DNA from: Enterobacter sp. 10-1
GTDB lineage: Bacteria > Pseudomonadota > Gammaproteobacteria > Enterobacterales > Enterobacteriaceae
DNA length: 64,000 bases
Assembly: GCA_002270295.1 (NCBI GenBank)
Contig: NISF01000001.1
Coordinates: 868,001-932,000, forward strand
Direction of reading: 5' to 3'
Numbering within the stretch: the first letter of the stretch is position 1; the number at the start of each line of letters is the position of its first letter. The notes under the pieces are model-generated. The model did no database searches. It was not told the origin of the DNA and saw nothing but the letters and a program-made list of their open reading frames with translations. The position numbers were made by a program, and so were the translations under genes. This document shows, in pieces, positions 27,000 through 36,753 of the stretch.

Positions 27000-27746
27000 A
27001 TGCTACTGCAAAACAGACGTTGCGTTATCACCGGGGCGGCCAGCGGAATAGGCGAGGCAATCGCCGTGCTGTTTGCCTGCGAAGGAGCGCGGCTGGTGTT
27101 GACCGACCGCGATAGCGATAGATTGTCCGCCGTGGTTGAACGCTGCCGACAGTCAGGGGCGGTATGCCAGGGCATCGTCGCCGATGTCGGCGAGGTCGCC
27201 GGGGCGACCGCCGGGGTTGATGCCTGTCTTGAATACTATGAAGGCATTGATGTGCTGGTCAACAACGCGGGTATGCTGACCCAGGCGCGCTGTAGCGACA
27301 TCACGCTGGAGATGTGGGAAACGATGATGGCGGTGGATCTGCGCAGCGTGTTTCTGGCGAGCCAGCGTGCGCTACCGGCGATGCTGGCACAGCGATGGGG
27401 GCGCATTATTAATATTGCCTCCCAGCTGGGCATTAAGGGTGGGGCTGAGCTGTGTCACTATGCGGCGGCGAAGGCGGGGGTGATAGGCCTGACAAAATCA
27501 CTGGCGCTGGAGGTCTCTTCCGGCAACGTGCTGGTGAACGCTATCGCGCCTGGGCCGATTGATACACCGCTCATCGACGGGATTAACCAGGCCTGGAAGG
27601 CGGCGAAAGCGGCAGAGCTGCCGTTGGGCCGCTTTGGACGAGCGGAAGAGGTGGCGCCGGTGGCGTTGCTGCTGGCCAGCGAACCCGGCGGCAACCTGTT
27701 TGCCGGCCAGACGCTGGGCCCTAATTCTGGCGATGTGATGCCCTAA
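27000..27746 (+). CDS. Short-chain dehydrogenase/reductase (second of two)
   Basis: This 248-residue classical SDR is of the FabG-like type: TGAASGIGEA near residues 12-21, LVNNAGML, IINIASQLG and HYAAAKAG for the catalytic Tyr and Lys, ending FAGQTLGPNSGDVMP. It shares fold and operon with the preceding SDR but is clearly diverged from it, so the two probably act on different substrates or form a heteromer. RBS AAGGAG. Confidence 0.88.
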   Translation: MLLQNRRCVITGAASGIGEAIAVLFACEGARLVLTDRDSDRLSAVVERCRQSGAVCQGIVADVGEVAGATAGVDACLEYYEGIDVLVNNAGMLTQARCSDITLEMWETMMAVDLRSVFLASQRALPAMLAQRWGRIINIASQLGIKGGAELCHYAAAKAGVIGLTKSLALEVSSGNVLVNAIAPGPIDTPLIDGINQAWKAAKAAELPLGRFGRAEEVAPVALLLASEPGGNLFAGQTLGPNSGDVMP

Positions 27747-27756
27747 GGAGCCCAAA

Positions 27757-28071
27757 ATGTGTGGTGTTTGCGGTCTGCTTGACAACGGGCCGCAGTGGAG
27801 CGATCCGCTGCGGCAGGATATTCCCCGGCGCCAGCTGCGTTTGCAGCAGCTGGCGCTGCTCAACCGGACTCTGAAGCCCTGGCGCCTCACGCTGACGGAG
27901 TTTCACGGCAGCTGGCTGCTGGCCAGCCCAACGGGGCAGCAGGTGCTGGTGCACTCGCTTGACGTATTGTGGAAAGAGGCCGAAAAAATGCTCCACCGCG
28001 CGGTCGACCCGCTGGATGAGGGCTGGCTGGCCGCGCTGGACGCGACGGGGAGGGATGATGTCTTACGATGA
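27757..28071 (+). CDS. Small protein beginning MCGVCG, unknown function
   Basis: This 104-residue protein has an N-terminus, MCGVCGLLDNG, that looks like that of class II glutamine amidotransferases (catalytic Cys2 in MCGI/VxG), but the rest is far too short and lacks their other motifs. Cys2 and Cys5 could instead bind metal. The middle is Leu/Arg-rich and helical (QLRLQQLALLNRTLKPWRL). RBS AAGGAG. Its end overlaps the CobW start by 14 bp, and a metal-chaperone neighbour hints that it may be a metal-binding partner or client. No family recognised with confidence. Confidence 0.72.
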   Translation: MCGVCGLLDNGPQWSDPLRQDIPRRQLRLQQLALLNRTLKPWRLTLTEFHGSWLLASPTGQQVLVHSLDVLWKEAEKMLHRAVDPLDEGWLAALDATGRDDVLR

Positions 28072-29080
28072 AAAATTACCCCTACATGTATTGAGCGGGT
28101 TCCTTGGCAGCGGCAAAACGACGCTGCTTAAAGGCTGGCTGGCTCAGCAGAATCTCAACGATGTCGCCTTGCTGGTCAACGAGTTTGGCGAGGTCGGTAT
28201 CGACCATCATCTGCTGAATGAAGTTGCGCCGGATACGGTGCTGCTGCCGAGCGGCTGCGTATGCTGCCAGATTCGCGGCGAGCTAAAGGCTGCCCTGTTG
28301 GATCTCTATGAACGCCGGACCCGCGGCCTTATCCCGGCATTTCATCATGTGGTGCTTGAGACCACCGGGCTGGCCGATCCGGCCCCCATTCTTTCCACGC
28401 TGCTTCACGATCGGCAGCTGCAGAACCATTTTGTGCAGGGAACGCTGGTTACGCTCGTTGATGCGGAACATGCTCGTCATCAGGCGGATAGCCAGCCCGA
28501 GTGGCTGGCGCAGGTTAGCGCGGCGGATAAATTGCTGGTGAGCAAAAGCGATCGCGTCCCGACGGAAGAGGCGGCCGCCCTGCGGCAGTGGCTGCGGCAG
28601 CTGAATCCGCTGGCGGAGTTGGGGGATACCCGGCAGGCGCTGGATGCGCCAGCGTGGTTATTCCGCAGCGAAGTCGTTCGCGGCTCCCCCGAGCAGCGCG
28701 TTCGCTGGCTGGGCGCTTGCGCGGAGAAGACATTTACGCTGATGCCAACCCCCTACAGCGAGGCGCATCCGGCGACGCAGACCTGCGTAATTTCGCTTGA
28801 ACGGTCGTTAAACTGGCCGGCATTTGCTATCTGGCTATCAATGCTATTACATTGCCATGGGAGCGCAGTCCTGCGGGTGAAGGGGATTTTGCGCGTCAGC
28901 GACAGCGACTCGCCAGTGGTGATCCACGGTGTGCAGCATACGCTGCATCCGCCGGTGCATTTACGTGACTGGCCGGGAGCGCTGGAAAGTTCAACGCTGG
29001 TCTTTATTTTGCGGGGGCTTGAGGCCAGCTGTTTACAACAGGCCTTCAGCCGCTATATGCATGTATTACAGGAGTCCTGA
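28058..29080 (+). CDS. CobW/COG0523-family GTPase (metal chaperone)
   Basis: This 340-residue G3E GTPase has P-loop GFLGSGKTTLL (14-24), the metal-binding GCVCC (66-70, with Cys67, Cys69, Cys70), then ETTGLADP and SKSDR for guanine recognition, and a CobW C-terminal domain after about 225. The ATG at 28058 has GGGAGGG just upstream. Such proteins deliver Zn, Co, Fe or Ni to specific metalloenzymes. The likely client is the metal-dependent imidase-like hydrolase of the same operon, or the MCGVCG protein it overlaps. Confidence 0.9.
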   Translation: MSYDEKLPLHVLSGFLGSGKTTLLKGWLAQQNLNDVALLVNEFGEVGIDHHLLNEVAPDTVLLPSGCVCCQIRGELKAALLDLYERRTRGLIPAFHHVVLETTGLADPAPILSTLLHDRQLQNHFVQGTLVTLVDAEHARHQADSQPEWLAQVSAADKLLVSKSDRVPTEEAAALRQWLRQLNPLAELGDTRQALDAPAWLFRSEVVRGSPEQRVRWLGACAEKTFTLMPTPYSEAHPATQTCVISLERSLNWPAFAIWLSMLLHCHGSAVLRVKGILRVSDSDSPVVIHGVQHTLHPPVHLRDWPGALESSTLVFILRGLEASCLQQAFSRYMHVLQES

Positions 29081-29084
29081 AGGG

Positions 29085-30275
29085 ATGAATTCAGCCGCGA
29101 TAATGCGCCCCCCGCTGACGCTTCGGGTGCTTGGTACATCGGTGACGTTGCTGGAGATGCTGCGCATACGCGCGGAGCAAGAGCTGGGGATTAACATCGA
29201 ATACCTGCTGCACAGCGTTGAGGACGCGCAGCGTATCGCAGTCATGCAGCCGGAAAGTTACGATCTGTACGATCAGTGGTTTCATAATATCGATTTTGTC
29301 TGGCCAGCCCGCGCTATTCAACCTCTTGAAATTAAACGGTTGAAATACTGGGATGAGGTCAACGAGCTGGCTAAATTGGGCACCTTAACCGGTGAGCTTG
29401 CCGACGGCAGCGTCCCGTCCCAGCGCTTGTACGTCCAGCGCGATCTCCATTTGAGCAGCCAACCGAGCGATCGCATTAGCATGCTGCCGCTGACGCATAA
29501 CGCCGATAGCTTTGCCTATCATGTCGACCGTCTTCCTGATGCGCTGCGCGGCGAGGAGGAGAGTTGGGGATGGCTGCTGCATCCTGCTCTCACCGGGGCG
29601 GTTGCGCTGCAGGAGGATGCGGCAATGGGGGGCATTGATGCGGCCCTGGCTATGCAGGGGGCCGGGATGGCGCGGTTTTCGGATATCGGCAATCTGTCGC
29701 TGGAAGAGATCGATGTTCTGACGGAGGAGCTGACACAGCTCAATCGCCAGGGGCACTTTGCGGCGTTCTGGTCGACTCAGGAGCAGGCTTGCGACTTAAT
29801 CGATAACCGGCACGTGGAGGTCCAGAGCCTGTGGGCTCCTATCTATTTCCGTCGCCACTTTCACCAGCGGGGCTATAAAATGGCGCACCCGAGAGAAGGG
29901 TATCGCGCATGGTACGGCGGGATGTCGTTATCACGCTGCGTGACCGGGAGCATAAAAGATGCGGCATACGAATACCTCAACTGGTGGCAGTCCGGCTGGC
30001 CCGGCGCGGTAATGGCCCGGCAGGGATATTACATCTCCAATCCACAGCGAAGTCGCGCCCATCTCTCACTGGCTGAATGGGATTTTTGGTATGGGGGAAA
30101 ACCTGCCGCTGAGCTGCTATTTGATGCGCATGGCGCGCCGCTGATCCCTGTGGGCGAGATCCGTGACGGCGGAAGTTACGCGCAACGTATGGGACATATT
30201 GCGGTGTGGAATTCGGTTATGGATGAACATAATTATCTGACGAGACGCTGGCAGGAGGCCATGTTAAAGAACTAA
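29085..30275 (+). CDS. Solute-binding-like protein without signal peptide
   Basis: This 396-residue protein resembles type II extracellular solute-binding proteins (PotD-like): beta-rich start LTLRVLGTSVTLLEMLR, a DLYDQWF segment, and a late AYEYLNWWQSGWPGAVMARQGYY. There is no hydrophobic signal at the N-terminus (MNSAAIMRPPLT) and AGGG directly precedes this ATG, so it should be cytoplasmic. No ABC permease or ATPase is in the operon. It may act as an intracellular ligand sensor, carrier or enzyme. It is the last gene of the operon. A second signal-less protein of this class lies at 50567-51709. Confidence 0.7.
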   Translation: MNSAAIMRPPLTLRVLGTSVTLLEMLRIRAEQELGINIEYLLHSVEDAQRIAVMQPESYDLYDQWFHNIDFVWPARAIQPLEIKRLKYWDEVNELAKLGTLTGELADGSVPSQRLYVQRDLHLSSQPSDRISMLPLTHNADSFAYHVDRLPDALRGEEESWGWLLHPALTGAVALQEDAAMGGIDAALAMQGAGMARFSDIGNLSLEEIDVLTEELTQLNRQGHFAAFWSTQEQACDLIDNRHVEVQSLWAPIYFRRHFHQRGYKMAHPREGYRAWYGGMSLSRCVTGSIKDAAYEYLNWWQSGWPGAVMARQGYYISNPQRSRAHLSLAEWDFWYGGKPAAELLFDAHGAPLIPVGEIRDGGSYAQRMGHIAVWNSVMDEHNYLTRRWQEAMLKN

Positions 30276-30632
30276 CCCTATTCTAAGGGAGTAGATTCTC
30301 ATCAATCCTTTTCTTTAATTGGTTCACTGCGTACTACGGTGGAAACCGTTAAACAACGATCTCATCATTCAGGGGGAGAGCCGGAAGGGAAAACGTTACC
30401 CTGAGGCAGGCCGAAGCATTGTGACACCGGCCATGCGCCGTGGGGCTTTCCTGACGCGCTGAGTGAGTGTTAAAGATGGCTTTTGGGGGAAAATCTTCGA
30501 CGTAGAATTCATCTGTTGCTTTGTTGTGAGATAGCTCAAAAATCCATAACGAAACCGGCCTGAATTTCCGCATACCGTGTCACGATAGATATTCATACGC
30601 TTGATGAATATTGATTGTTTAGGGAGCGGCAT
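30276..30632. other. Intergenic region upstream of the AraC gene
   Basis: About 355 bp with no gene I can support; leftward frames here lack family features. It must hold the end of the nitrogen operon and the promoter of the AraC-type gene. Confidence 0.5.
30589..30611. promoter_or_regulatory. Inverted repeat before the AraC-type gene
   Basis: ATATTCAT and ATGAATAT flank a 7-nt spacer, ending 21 bp before the start codon. It could be an autoregulatory operator or an mRNA leader hairpin. Confidence 0.4.
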
Positions 30633-31511
30633 ATGAATTCACTCGCGCAGCGAACGCAGGTCATCGAAAACTGGTATCGGGAATCCGATGATTTTTCGAC
30701 GCTGGTTAACTATCGGGTTCTCAGGGCGGGGCATATCCGGACTAACGCCAATTTTCATATTCAGCGCCAGTCCGTTGTCGGGCATGAGCTTATATATTGT
30801 CTCAAAGGGCGAGGCGTTGTTCGCCTGGAAAATAATCTTCATCATGTGCAGGAGGGGAATCTCGCCTGGCTGCCGGTAAGATGGCCGCATGAACACTATC
30901 CTGATAGCGCCGAGCCTTGGGAAATATTATGGCTGAGAATAGATAGTTCAAAATTAAATAGCATCATGCATATTCTCAATGTTCTCCAGGCGCCCGTTTT
31001 TACCTTTCAACAGCCGGAGAAGGTCACCGAAATTTATTATCAACTCTTCGGCTTAATGAAAAGCCATACGCTGGTTTCGGACGCGCACTGTGATGCGCTG
31101 TGCGCCAAACTTATTTTTACTTTGCTGGAAAACCGCAGTCAGGAAACGGAGAAATCTCCGGTGATTACCCATCGGGGACTGGGGCATCTTATTTATCAGA
31201 TCCACAGCCACTATAATGACGAGTGGGATATTGGCAAATTTATGCAGTATTGCCAGGTCAGCAAGTCGCAGTTATTTCGCCTGTTTCAGGAAACCTTCAA
31301 TCAGAGCCCGTTAAAATGGCTAAAAAACTATCGCCTGTCCCAGGCCCGGCGCTTACTGGTGGAAACGGATGACACCATTGGCAAAATTGCCGGGCAGGTG
31401 GGCTATAACGATCCGCTGCATTTTTCGCGTGATTTTCATCGTGCGGTTGGGGTTTCGCCCAGCGAGTTTCGCCGCCAGGAGAGACAGCTGTCGGACGGAT
31501 CGGCAGAATAA
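30633..31511 (+). CDS. AraC-family transcriptional regulator
   Basis: This 292-residue protein has an N-terminal cupin ligand-binding domain (about 15-145; HELIYCLKGRGVVRLE) and a C-terminal double HTH (about 190-285; CQVSKSQLFRLFQETFNQSP and IAGQVGYNDPLHFSRDF). The ATG at 30633 has GGAGC upstream. It is convergent with the large sugar operon at 31.5-42.1 kb and is its most likely activator. Relatives respond to arabinose, rhamnose, melibiose and similar sugars. Confidence 0.9.
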   Translation: MNSLAQRTQVIENWYRESDDFSTLVNYRVLRAGHIRTNANFHIQRQSVVGHELIYCLKGRGVVRLENNLHHVQEGNLAWLPVRWPHEHYPDSAEPWEILWLRIDSSKLNSIMHILNVLQAPVFTFQQPEKVTEIYYQLFGLMKSHTLVSDAHCDALCAKLIFTLLENRSQETEKSPVITHRGLGHLIYQIHSHYNDEWDIGKFMQYCQVSKSQLFRLFQETFNQSPLKWLKNYRLSQARRLLVETDDTIGKIAGQVGYNDPLHFSRDFHRAVGVSPSEFRRQERQLSDGSAE

Positions 31512-31517
31512 ACCAGC

Positions 31518-31550
31518 AGGTGTTCGGCTTTGCCAGAAAGCCGAACACCT
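31518..31550. terminator. Strong hairpin between convergent AraC and porin genes
   Basis: AGGTGTTCGGCTTT and AAAGCCGAACACCT form a perfect 14-bp stem with a 5-nt loop. It lies between two stops and probably terminates in both directions, though T-tracts are short. Confidence 0.75.
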
Positions 31551-31554
31551 TCGA

Positions 31555-33090
<1,536 letters not shown>

Positions 33091-33163
33091 TCACTATCAT
33101 AAATAAAAGTGCAGGGAACCCTGCGCCAGTAAAATAACGCAGAGGGGGTATTTATTTTTTCTA

Positions 33164-33496
33164 TTAATCGAGGTGGTAAACTTCTTCCATTTCAGCCCAC
33201 AACGAGCCTTCCGGTTCGCCGTCGAGAGGCATCTGGCATGGCCCGGTCTCCTGCCACCATGCCTGGGTTTTTAAATGCGCGGCCATTTTCTTTTGGTCAG
33301 CTTCGTAATCGTCGCCGTCATACTCCAGATAGCTGAACAATAATCCATTTTTATAGTAAATAGAGAAGTTGCGTAAATGGCACTCTTTAATCATGGCATT
33401 GACTTCCGGCCAAGGGTTAGCGTGAAGCTCTTTATAATAATCGAGCTTTTCTGGACGGACTTTAACCACACAACCAAAGCGGCGAACTTTACTCAT
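33164..33496 (-). CDS. RhaM-like sugar mutarotase
   Basis: This 110-residue member of the L-rhamnose/L-fucose mutarotase family (dimeric ferredoxin-like fold) carries the conserved Tyr/His/Trp face in YYKELHANPWPEVNAMIKEC (23-42), then YYKNGLLFSYLEYDGDDY. The ATG at 33496 has AAGGA 8 nt upstream and overlaps the aldolase end by 8 bp. It interconverts anomers of a 6-deoxy hexose or similar aldose before C1 oxidation. A close paralogue lies at 55915, also directly after an aldolase gene. Confidence 0.88.
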   Translation of the reverse strand: MSKVRRFGCVVKVRPEKLDYYKELHANPWPEVNAMIKECHLRNFSIYYKNGLLFSYLEYDGDDYEADQKKMAAHLKTQAWWQETGPCQMPLDGEPEGSLWAEMEEVYHLD

Positions 33497-34415
33497 CGTT
33501 GTCATCCTTATTAATAACGTGGGCACGGTGCAGAATCTGTTTAATTTCTTCTTGCATTTCGTTTGTTAATGGCGACGCGGGAGGTAGCGCATAGACAGGA
33601 ATATCCACGCCGGTCAGCCGGAGGGCATATTTCACGGCATTATAAAATGGCACATCGATAGCGTAGAGCGGCGGGATCCACGAAAGAGACTGCTGCAGGG
33701 CCACCGCTTCGCTAAGATCGTGACGATGCCAGGCGCGAAGTATTCCGCAGGCGAGCTGCGGCGCAAAGTTGGCGCTGGCTGGAATAGCGCCGTCACCTCC
33801 CAGAATCAAGGTCCCCAGTAGATATTCGTCATAGCCGGCAAACACCGCGAAATCCGGGCGTAGGGGCTTGACCGCGTGCAGGGTTTCTCTGATATGCGAG
33901 AGCGTATCGACGGTATCTTTCAGGCCCACGATATTCGGGCAGCTCAGCGCCAGGTCTTTGATAACCGACGGCGGGATCGACTGACCGGTAAGCGCCGGGA
34001 AGTTATAGAGAATGATGGGGAGCGGCAGGGCGTTAGCAATCGTTATGAAATGGCGCACCAGATTGCTTTCACTCAGAGGACTGTACCAGGGGTTAACCAC
34101 CACCACGCCGTCTGCGCCAGCCTGTCGCGCATGCAGTCCGACCTCGATTGTCTGCTGAGTGCCGCAGCAGGCGATGCCGATCAAAACGGGTTTTCTCCCA
34201 CCCACCTGGGTGAGACAGAATTCTGCTACATGACGCCGCTGGGCATCGGACATATGGGCAAATTCCCCCGCGCTGCCGAGGAAAAAAAGGCCATCTACCG
34301 GCGATGCCAGCAGGTGTTCAATTAATATTGCCTGGGCGGATTCATCAAATTCTCCCTGCGCATTAAATAGCGTAGGTACCGGGGGAATGACCCCGTGGAA
34401 AAGAGGCTGAGCCAT
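33489..34415 (-). CDS. DapA-family aldolase, copy A of a paralogous pair
   Basis: This 308-residue class I aldolase of the dihydrodipicolinate-synthase superfamily has the LGSAGEF loop at 46-52, Tyr137 (LYNFP) and Schiff-base Lys166 (VGLKDTVD). It probably cleaves a 2-keto-3-deoxy acid from the dehydratase in this operon to pyruvate and an aldehyde. It is far closer to the aldolase at 54993 (shared GSAGEFAHMSD, NFPALTGQ and GYDEYL blocks) than to the one at 3129. Both paralogues are followed by a mutarotase gene. Confidence 0.88.
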   Translation of the reverse strand: MAQPLFHGVIPPVPTLFNAQGEFDESAQAILIEHLLASPVDGLFFLGSAGEFAHMSDAQRRHVAEFCLTQVGGRKPVLIGIACCGTQQTIEVGLHARQAGADGVVVVNPWYSPLSESNLVRHFITIANALPLPIILYNFPALTGQSIPPSVIKDLALSCPNIVGLKDTVDTLSHIRETLHAVKPLRPDFAVFAGYDEYLLGTLILGGDGAIPASANFAPQLACGILRAWHRHDLSEAVALQQSLSWIPPLYAIDVPFYNAVKYALRLTGVDIPVYALPPASPLTNEMQEEIKQILHRAHVINKDDNDE

Positions 34416-34517
34416 TGTATTCTCCTGTGAAAATTACCGGGAATCCCGGTATCAGGCGCAGGCGAGGGCCTTCACACTCATTGCTGAGCGCGCTCTCGCC
34501 TGCATATAACGCGTTAT

Positions 34518-35822
34518 TTATTTAACGGATTTAATCGGTAATACAAAAAACGATGAAGCAAAGACGAAAACAATAGCGGCAATAAATAGCGATGAATAAT
34601 CATTATTAAACGTTGCCAGTAGCCATGCGGATAATATTGGGCTGAAAGATTGTGGTAATACGGTAGCAATTGTCAGGATCCCCATATCTTTACCGGCCTG
34701 TTTACCGCCGCCCGGCAGCACCTGAGTCATCAGCGCCATATCGATGGAGGTATAAGCGCCATAGCCCAGCCCCATAATGGCGGCATAGATATACATTCCG
34801 GTCAGCGTCGGCATAAACAGAGGAACGCATAAACCAGCGGCCATCAGCAGAGTTGAGAGGAACACAAAGATTTTTCGCCGTTGCAGTTTGTCGGAGATGA
34901 TGCCGGAAACCAGACCGGAGAAAAGCAGCGTCACCAAAGTGATGACCGAGATGGTGCCGATAGCATAGTTAGAATCTTCGACGCTTAAGCCAATGAAATC
35001 TTGCAGAATATACAGCTGGTAAGTGACCACGCCCTGGTAGCCCAGATACATGGCGAAGCGGCCAAAGAATGCCCAGCCAAAATCAGGGTATTCGCGTGGG
35101 CTGACCCAGAAGTTTTTGAAGAACGACCCCCAGCGGAAGGGTTCAACCTCCATGGCTCGGGTCGAAGGTTCGCGGTTGATCAGCACAAAGGCCACGCAGC
35201 AGGCGGCGATAGCCAGTGCGAAAACCAGGTACCCCAGCTGCAGGTTCCAGGCCAGATAGCCGGCAAGAATAATCCCCACCGTGCCGCCGGCGGTGGAACC
35301 CGCGCCGACGAAGCCGGAAGCGATACCGCGGTTCTCCGGTAAGAATCGGTCAGCGACCACCGTCGCCAGCGGGCCGTTCATGCAGTTCAGCGAGACGGCA
35401 GCCATTAACCAGAACACCGCAATGCCGGCGATAGTGGTTGTCATGGAGATGCCGAAGATAGCCAGCCCGCCGATTAATGCACCGCCAACGATAAACGGCG
35501 AACGGCGTCCCCATGTCGAACGGCAGCGATCGGATAAGGCTCCGGCAATCGGCTGAGCGAAAATCGTAAACAGCAGTGCCGAAGTCATGACGATAGCCAG
35601 GTTGTTAGCTTTATTTTCCGGGTCGATTTGCGCCACGTGATTAGGGAGAAGAACCGAGATAACCCCGCAGTAGAGCGCCAGCAGAACAAAGAAATTAGTA
35701 AACAGCGAGGCCAGCAGAATATTTTTCTTACGCCCCGTCACCATAATGTTATTTGCTGGCGACGTGGTTTGCGACCGATCGTCAACCTTGCCGCCGGGTA
35801 ATGAATTGATATTATCGGACAT
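34518..35822 (-). CDS. MFS transporter, sugar type
   Basis: This 434-residue, twelve-segment facilitator has GALSDRCRSTWGRRSPFI after segment 2, typical of the glycoside-pentoside-hexuronide and related sugar symporters, and SGIISDKLQRRKIF in the second half. A 30-residue polar N-terminus precedes segment 1. It is the inner-membrane importer for the operon, working with the LamB-type porin. Its substrate is probably the free aldose that the mutarotase and dehydrogenase handle. Confidence 0.88.
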   Translation of the reverse strand: MSDNINSLPGGKVDDRSQTTSPANNIMVTGRKKNILLASLFTNFFVLLALYCGVISVLLPNHVAQIDPENKANNLAIVMTSALLFTIFAQPIAGALSDRCRSTWGRRSPFIVGGALIGGLAIFGISMTTTIAGIAVFWLMAAVSLNCMNGPLATVVADRFLPENRGIASGFVGAGSTAGGTVGIILAGYLAWNLQLGYLVFALAIAACCVAFVLINREPSTRAMEVEPFRWGSFFKNFWVSPREYPDFGWAFFGRFAMYLGYQGVVTYQLYILQDFIGLSVEDSNYAIGTISVITLVTLLFSGLVSGIISDKLQRRKIFVFLSTLLMAAGLCVPLFMPTLTGMYIYAAIMGLGYGAYTSIDMALMTQVLPGGGKQAGKDMGILTIATVLPQSFSPILSAWLLATFNNDYSSLFIAAIVFVFASSFFVLPIKSVK

Positions 35823-35883
35823 GCTTATTTCCTCATTATTATTCAGTAGGGTGAATTGAAATAAACGTCATCTGACTCAGTTT

Positions 35884-36753
35884 TTATTTATTTTCCCCTC
35901 CTGATTGCATCAGGTAAATACGGCGCGCGTTTTCGCCCATTACCGCGTTAATGTCCTCGGGAGATAAGTGGGCAATGGCCTCGGTCACGCAGGTTTGCCA
36001 GCGCGCGTAGCCACCCGCCAGTTCGACTACCGGCCAGTCGCCGCCGAATAAACAGCGCCGTGGGCCAAATACCGCTATTGCCTGTTGGATCCAGGGCCGC
36101 AGCTGCTCCGGCCGCCAGCTTTGCCAGTCCGCTTCTGTCGGCAAGCCAGAGATTTTGCATGCCAGATGAGGAAAGGCGGCGAGAGCGGTAAATGCGTCCA
36201 GCCAGGTCTGCCATTGGGCGTCAGCGATAGCCGGTTTTCCCATATGATCCAGCACGACCAGGGCTTCAGGCGCGCGTTGATACAGCCACGTCAATAAATC
36301 GTGAAGCGCGGTCAGTTGAGATGCCCTGACGCACATATCCAGCACAAAGCCTTCGCGGGCCGCCGCCAGTAAACCCTCGCGATAACCGGCGTGATAAAAC
36401 AGATCCAGCGGCTCATTGTGCAGGGAGCGCCGGATGCCCACCACGCGCGGCAATTCACGTAAATGGCGCAGATAAGGCGCCACGGCGTTGCCCGTTTCCA
36501 GCGGCGCCCAGGCGACAATTCCGGCAAGTTTAATCGCGCTGGTTTCAGCCAGCTGGTTTATCCACGCCACCTCCTGGAGCGCCTGCTGCTCGGCGCAGTC
36601 GGCCTGAACTACGATGGCCGCTTCCGGGGACTTCGCCACTTCCGCCAGCTGAGCGGGCAAAAAGGGCCGGTTAAGCGCCGGGAGTTTCTGCAGCCAGTCG
36701 TAGCGCAGCACGCGCGGATCCCAGAGATGCAGATGGCTGTCGAAGGTGCTCAT
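35884..36753 (-). CDS. Amidohydrolase-2 family lactonase (fuconolactonase-like), copy A
   Basis: This 289-residue TIM-barrel hydrolase has DSHLHLWDP at 5-13 for the metal-binding HxH, VLDHMGKP, and GGDWPV for the catalytic Asp. Family members placed between an aldose dehydrogenase and an acid dehydratase hydrolyse sugar lactones. It overlaps the aldo/keto reductase by 4 bp (ATGA), consistent with sequential steps. A paralogue with SNFPV in place of GDWPV lies at 54076. Confidence 0.87.
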   Translation of the reverse strand: MSTFDSHLHLWDPRVLRYDWLQKLPALNRPFLPAQLAEVAKSPEAAIVVQADCAEQQALQEVAWINQLAETSAIKLAGIVAWAPLETGNAVAPYLRHLRELPRVVGIRRSLHNEPLDLFYHAGYREGLLAAAREGFVLDMCVRASQLTALHDLLTWLYQRAPEALVVLDHMGKPAIADAQWQTWLDAFTALAAFPHLACKISGLPTEADWQSWRPEQLRPWIQQAIAVFGPRRCLFGGDWPVVELAGGYARWQTCVTEAIAHLSPEDINAVMGENARRIYLMQSGGENK

